A stretch of DNA of 64,000 nucleotides, taken from contig JAEMWC010000015.1 of assembly GCA_016490735.1 (NCBI GenBank), positions 177,501 through 241,500 of the forward strand. Direction: 5' to 3'. The stretch is from Pachyseris speciosa. Its lineage: Eukaryota; Cnidaria; Anthozoa; Scleractinia; Pachyseridae. The notes beneath the pieces are model-generated. The model saw nothing but the letters and a program-made list of their open reading frames with translations. It was not told the origin of the DNA and made no database searches. Position 1 is the stretch's first letter. Each line of letters begins with the position of its first letter. Positions 63,598 to 64,000 of this stretch are shown here, one piece after another. The translations under genes and the position numbers were made by a program.

Positions 63598-64000
63598 CTG
63601 AGGGAAAGAAAATTAATGTACACTGTACTCTGAATTTGGAAAAAGGCCTAGGTTTATTGTTCCAGAAAATATTCACACCCCTAACACAGATGTTTTCTGT
63701 TTTACTTTACTATTTTAGTGCACTTTTGTTTATAACCCACCCCCTTATAGACCCCATCTTGAAACTTGATATGGTCATAATAGGTGGTTTGCAGCCAATC
63801 TCTGGAGACACGGATAACAACGGTGAAATGAACAACTGCTGGTGGACGAACAAAAGGAGCTAATGAGAGATATGTTGTTTACGTCCACCAGCATGGGGGC
63901 GATGACGTAACGTGAAAACCACCTATTAAGTGTTAACAAATTAACCCGTTGTTATGTAAATATCAGTTCTTGTCTACCTTAACCTTCACCCCGACAACTT
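63598..64000. other. JmjC gene intron, no exon seen
   Basis: The acceptor of the exon starting at 63597 (tttccctcag on the minus strand) implies further exons to the right. None could be recognised up to the window end. Confidence 0.5.

Overview
The window is animal genomic DNA. Genes are split into many short exons with GT-AG introns, there is dense and varied transposon debris, the 'acatgta' words common in cnidarian introns recur, and the repeat families (Penelope, DIRS, Tc1/mariner, hAT and piggyBac MITEs, 2A-bearing non-LTR leaders) suit a hexacorallian such as a stony coral or sea anemone. The species is an inference. No rRNA, standalone tRNA or CRISPR was seen.

Layout. (1) 1-6.35 kb, + strand: the 3' part of a gene for a type II membrane or secreted protein with four tandem Frizzled cysteine-rich domains (Fz-CRDs), each on one phase-1/phase-1 exon. 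(2) 6.35-20.3 kb: duplicated non-coding flank, then a transposon graveyard with LINE pieces, a broken DIRS tyrosine-recombinase retrotransposon, a tRNA-derived SINE and a 73-bp perfect inverted repeat. (3) 20.36-22.5 kb, + strand: a complete paralogue of the first gene, with signal anchor, linker exon and one Fz-CRD. Its flank to about 25.4 kb matches the flank of the first gene. (4) 25.4-32.7 kb: MITEs, a possible minus-strand first exon with a TATA box, and a TIR element carrying an ORF with a 2A ribosome-skipping motif. (5) 32.81-60.71 kb, + strand: a complete XRCC5 (Ku80) gene. I traced 27 exons whose phases all join, giving 734 residues, against 732 in human. Its introns hold a hAT MITE, a 1000-bp piggyBac MITE, Penelope-like elements with hammerhead-ribozyme-like cores, an internally deleted Ty3/Gypsy element, a 1.45-kb minisatellite, and a 4.06-kb TA-flanked Tc1/mariner-type unit carrying a superfamily 3 helicase-like ORF. 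(6) 61.37-63.60 kb, - strand: the 3' half of a JmjC/cupin-8 dioxygenase-like gene, convergent with XRCC5, with an EF-hand-like loop near its C-terminus.

The three functional loci look unrelated: extracellular Wnt-type ligand-binding domains, DNA double-strand-break repair, and a 2-oxoglutarate oxygenase. The most unusual items are the four-CRD gene beside a one-CRD paralogue, the transposase-plus-helicase unit in the last Ku80 intron, the in-frame 33-nt duplication that creates two Ku80 splice donors, the signal-peptide-plus-2A ORF, and the ribozyme-like termini of the Penelope fragments. All calls come from reading the sequence; no search or alignment was run.
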